Source of the DNA: JBHGBM01 sp041946965
GTDB lineage: Bacteria > Acidobacteriota > Terriglobia > Bryobacterales > Bryobacteraceae
DNA length: 64,000 nucleotides
NCBI GenBank assembly: GCA_041946965.1
Contig: JBHGBM010000066.1
Location: 22,067 to 86,066 of the forward strand
Reading direction: 5' to 3'
Under the pieces are notes generated by a model. It saw only the letters and a list, made by a program, of their open reading frames with translations, was not told the DNA's origin and did not search any database. This document shows, one piece after another, positions 63,574-64,000 of this stretch (position 1 is its first letter; each line of letters starts with the position of its first letter). The translations under genes and the position numbers were made by a program.

Positions 63574-63929
63574 CGGCGCTGCCGCTGGCAGTCCTTCTTT
63601 CCGGTGCGGCGGTCCGCGTGAGGGCCGCCGCGCCCGCCGCCAACGCCGTGGAGAAAATTCCGCAAGCGGAGATCGACAAGGCAACCAGGGTGAAAGAGCG
63701 GCATGAGGATGCGCTCATGCGCCTTCCGCCCGTGGTGGGCGCCGGAGTGGGCGCTTCCAAACGGCGCGCGGGGAAAGCCGCGATCCACCTCTTTCTCGGC
63801 CGCGAGCCAACCGCGAAAGAGCGGCGGCGTCTGCCCTCGAAGCTGGAAGGCGTGCCGGTCGAATGGCGGGTGACCGGCGAGTTCAGGGCACGGCCGGAAG
63901 CGGCCCCGGGCAGGCCAAAGCCGGAATAG
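63552..63929 (+). CDS. Small exported protein resembling the C-terminal domain of the preceding protease
   Basis: This 125-residue protein has a hydrophobic N-terminal signal (MLRFLPLTALPLAVLLSGAA). The segment PPVVGAGVGASKRRAGKAAI, HLFLGREPTAKERRRLPSKL and EGVPVEWRVTGEF lines up with the GVGVGA...AVIVVYIDR...P...GFRVKRVPVEPF domain of the upstream protease. The start overlaps that gene by 22 bases in another frame, so the two are co-translated. I know no function. An inhibitor, chaperone or binding partner of the protease is inference. Confidence 0.72.
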   Translation: MLRFLPLTALPLAVLLSGAAVRVRAAAPAANAVEKIPQAEIDKATRVKERHEDALMRLPPVVGAGVGASKRRAGKAAIHLFLGREPTAKERRRLPSKLEGVPVEWRVTGEFRARPEAAPGRPKPE

Positions 63930-63943
63930 TGAAAATAGGAGGC

Positions 63944-64000
63944 TGGTGGACGAGATGGGATTCGAACCCACGACCCCGGCGTTGCGAACGCCGTGCTCTC
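63944..64000 (-). tRNA. tRNA-Ala (CGC), 3' part only
   Basis: The complement reads from the D-arm end through the anticodon stem (CGGCG/CGCCG) and a loop TTCGCAA with anticodon CGC (63986-63984). The T arm (GTGGG TTCGAAT CCCAT), the acceptor 3' strand CTCGTCC, discriminator A and an encoded CCA end (63946-63944) follow. The U at position 70 would allow the G3-U70 pair diagnostic for alanine. The 5' part is beyond the window. Confidence 0.88.

Overview
The window is a gene-dense, GC-rich stretch of bacterial chromosome. An Acidobacteriota of the Solibacter/Bryobacter type is the best guess. The pointers are a 1121-residue Oar-like TonB-dependent receptor with an N-terminal carboxypeptidase-regulatory-like domain, membrane Ser/Thr kinases, a split methylmalonyl-CoA mutase, a sulfatase, a CehA/McbA-type metallohydrolase and Tad pilus genes. 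This is inference from gene content; no rRNA is present. There is no phage, IS element or CRISPR array, and no stretch above 300 bases lacks a gene.

Layout, left to right. 1-3.5 kb: edge of an MFS transporter, priA, and a TrmJ-like tRNA methyltransferase. 3.5-9.4 kb: a lysine/diaminopimelate operon (M20 deacylase, asd, lysC, dapB, dapA, dapD) behind a well-conserved lysine riboswitch. The asd copy as written has lost an internal segment and is frameshifted. 9.5-12.8 kb: a tandem kinase pair, in which the first is a pseudokinase with a long Ala/Pro/Glu tail and C-terminal anchor and the second is an intact membrane kinase. 12.8-16.2 kb: TonB receptor. 16.2-20.1 kb: aroC, def, fmt, argJ. 20.1-20.9 kb: an imperfect 30-bp inverted repeat and a VapBC toxin-antitoxin pair. 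20.9-27.8 kb: a MoxR/DUF58/VWA (Bat-like) operon. 27.9-31.7 kb: dprA and topA, topA being disrupted by a small deletion in its zinc-ribbon tail. 31.9-36.4 kb: glgC, an MFS transporter and two-subunit methylmalonyl-CoA mutase. 36.5-42.2 kb: a JAMM peptidase, an ABC exporter and an NtrY/NtrX-like two-component system. 42.2-44.7 kb: a PhoD-like phosphatase. 44.8-50.5 kb: an envelope-stress-like set (ECF sigma factor, zinc-finger anti-sigma factor with HEAT repeats, a repetitive exported protein, a double-PDZ protein, a peptidoglycan-binding protein, HtrA protease). 50.6-54.1 kb: DMT transporter, M20 peptidase, old-yellow-enzyme-type oxidoreductase. 54.2-57.8 kb: a small Tad pilus locus (two TadE-like, one TadG-like, TadZ/CpaE-like, and two Flp pilins). 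57.8-64 kb: CehA/McbA-type metallohydrolase, lipoprotein, sulfatase, exported unknown, a trypsin-like protease followed by a stand-alone copy of its C-terminal domain, and the 3' part of tRNA-Ala(CGC) at the right edge.

The most interesting points are the pseudokinase/kinase tandem (catalytic positions align without gaps), the protease with a translationally overlapping stand-alone domain, the lysine riboswitch whose lead gene is an M20 deacylase, and two housekeeping genes (asd, topA) that carry similar out-of-frame internal deletions in this sequence.
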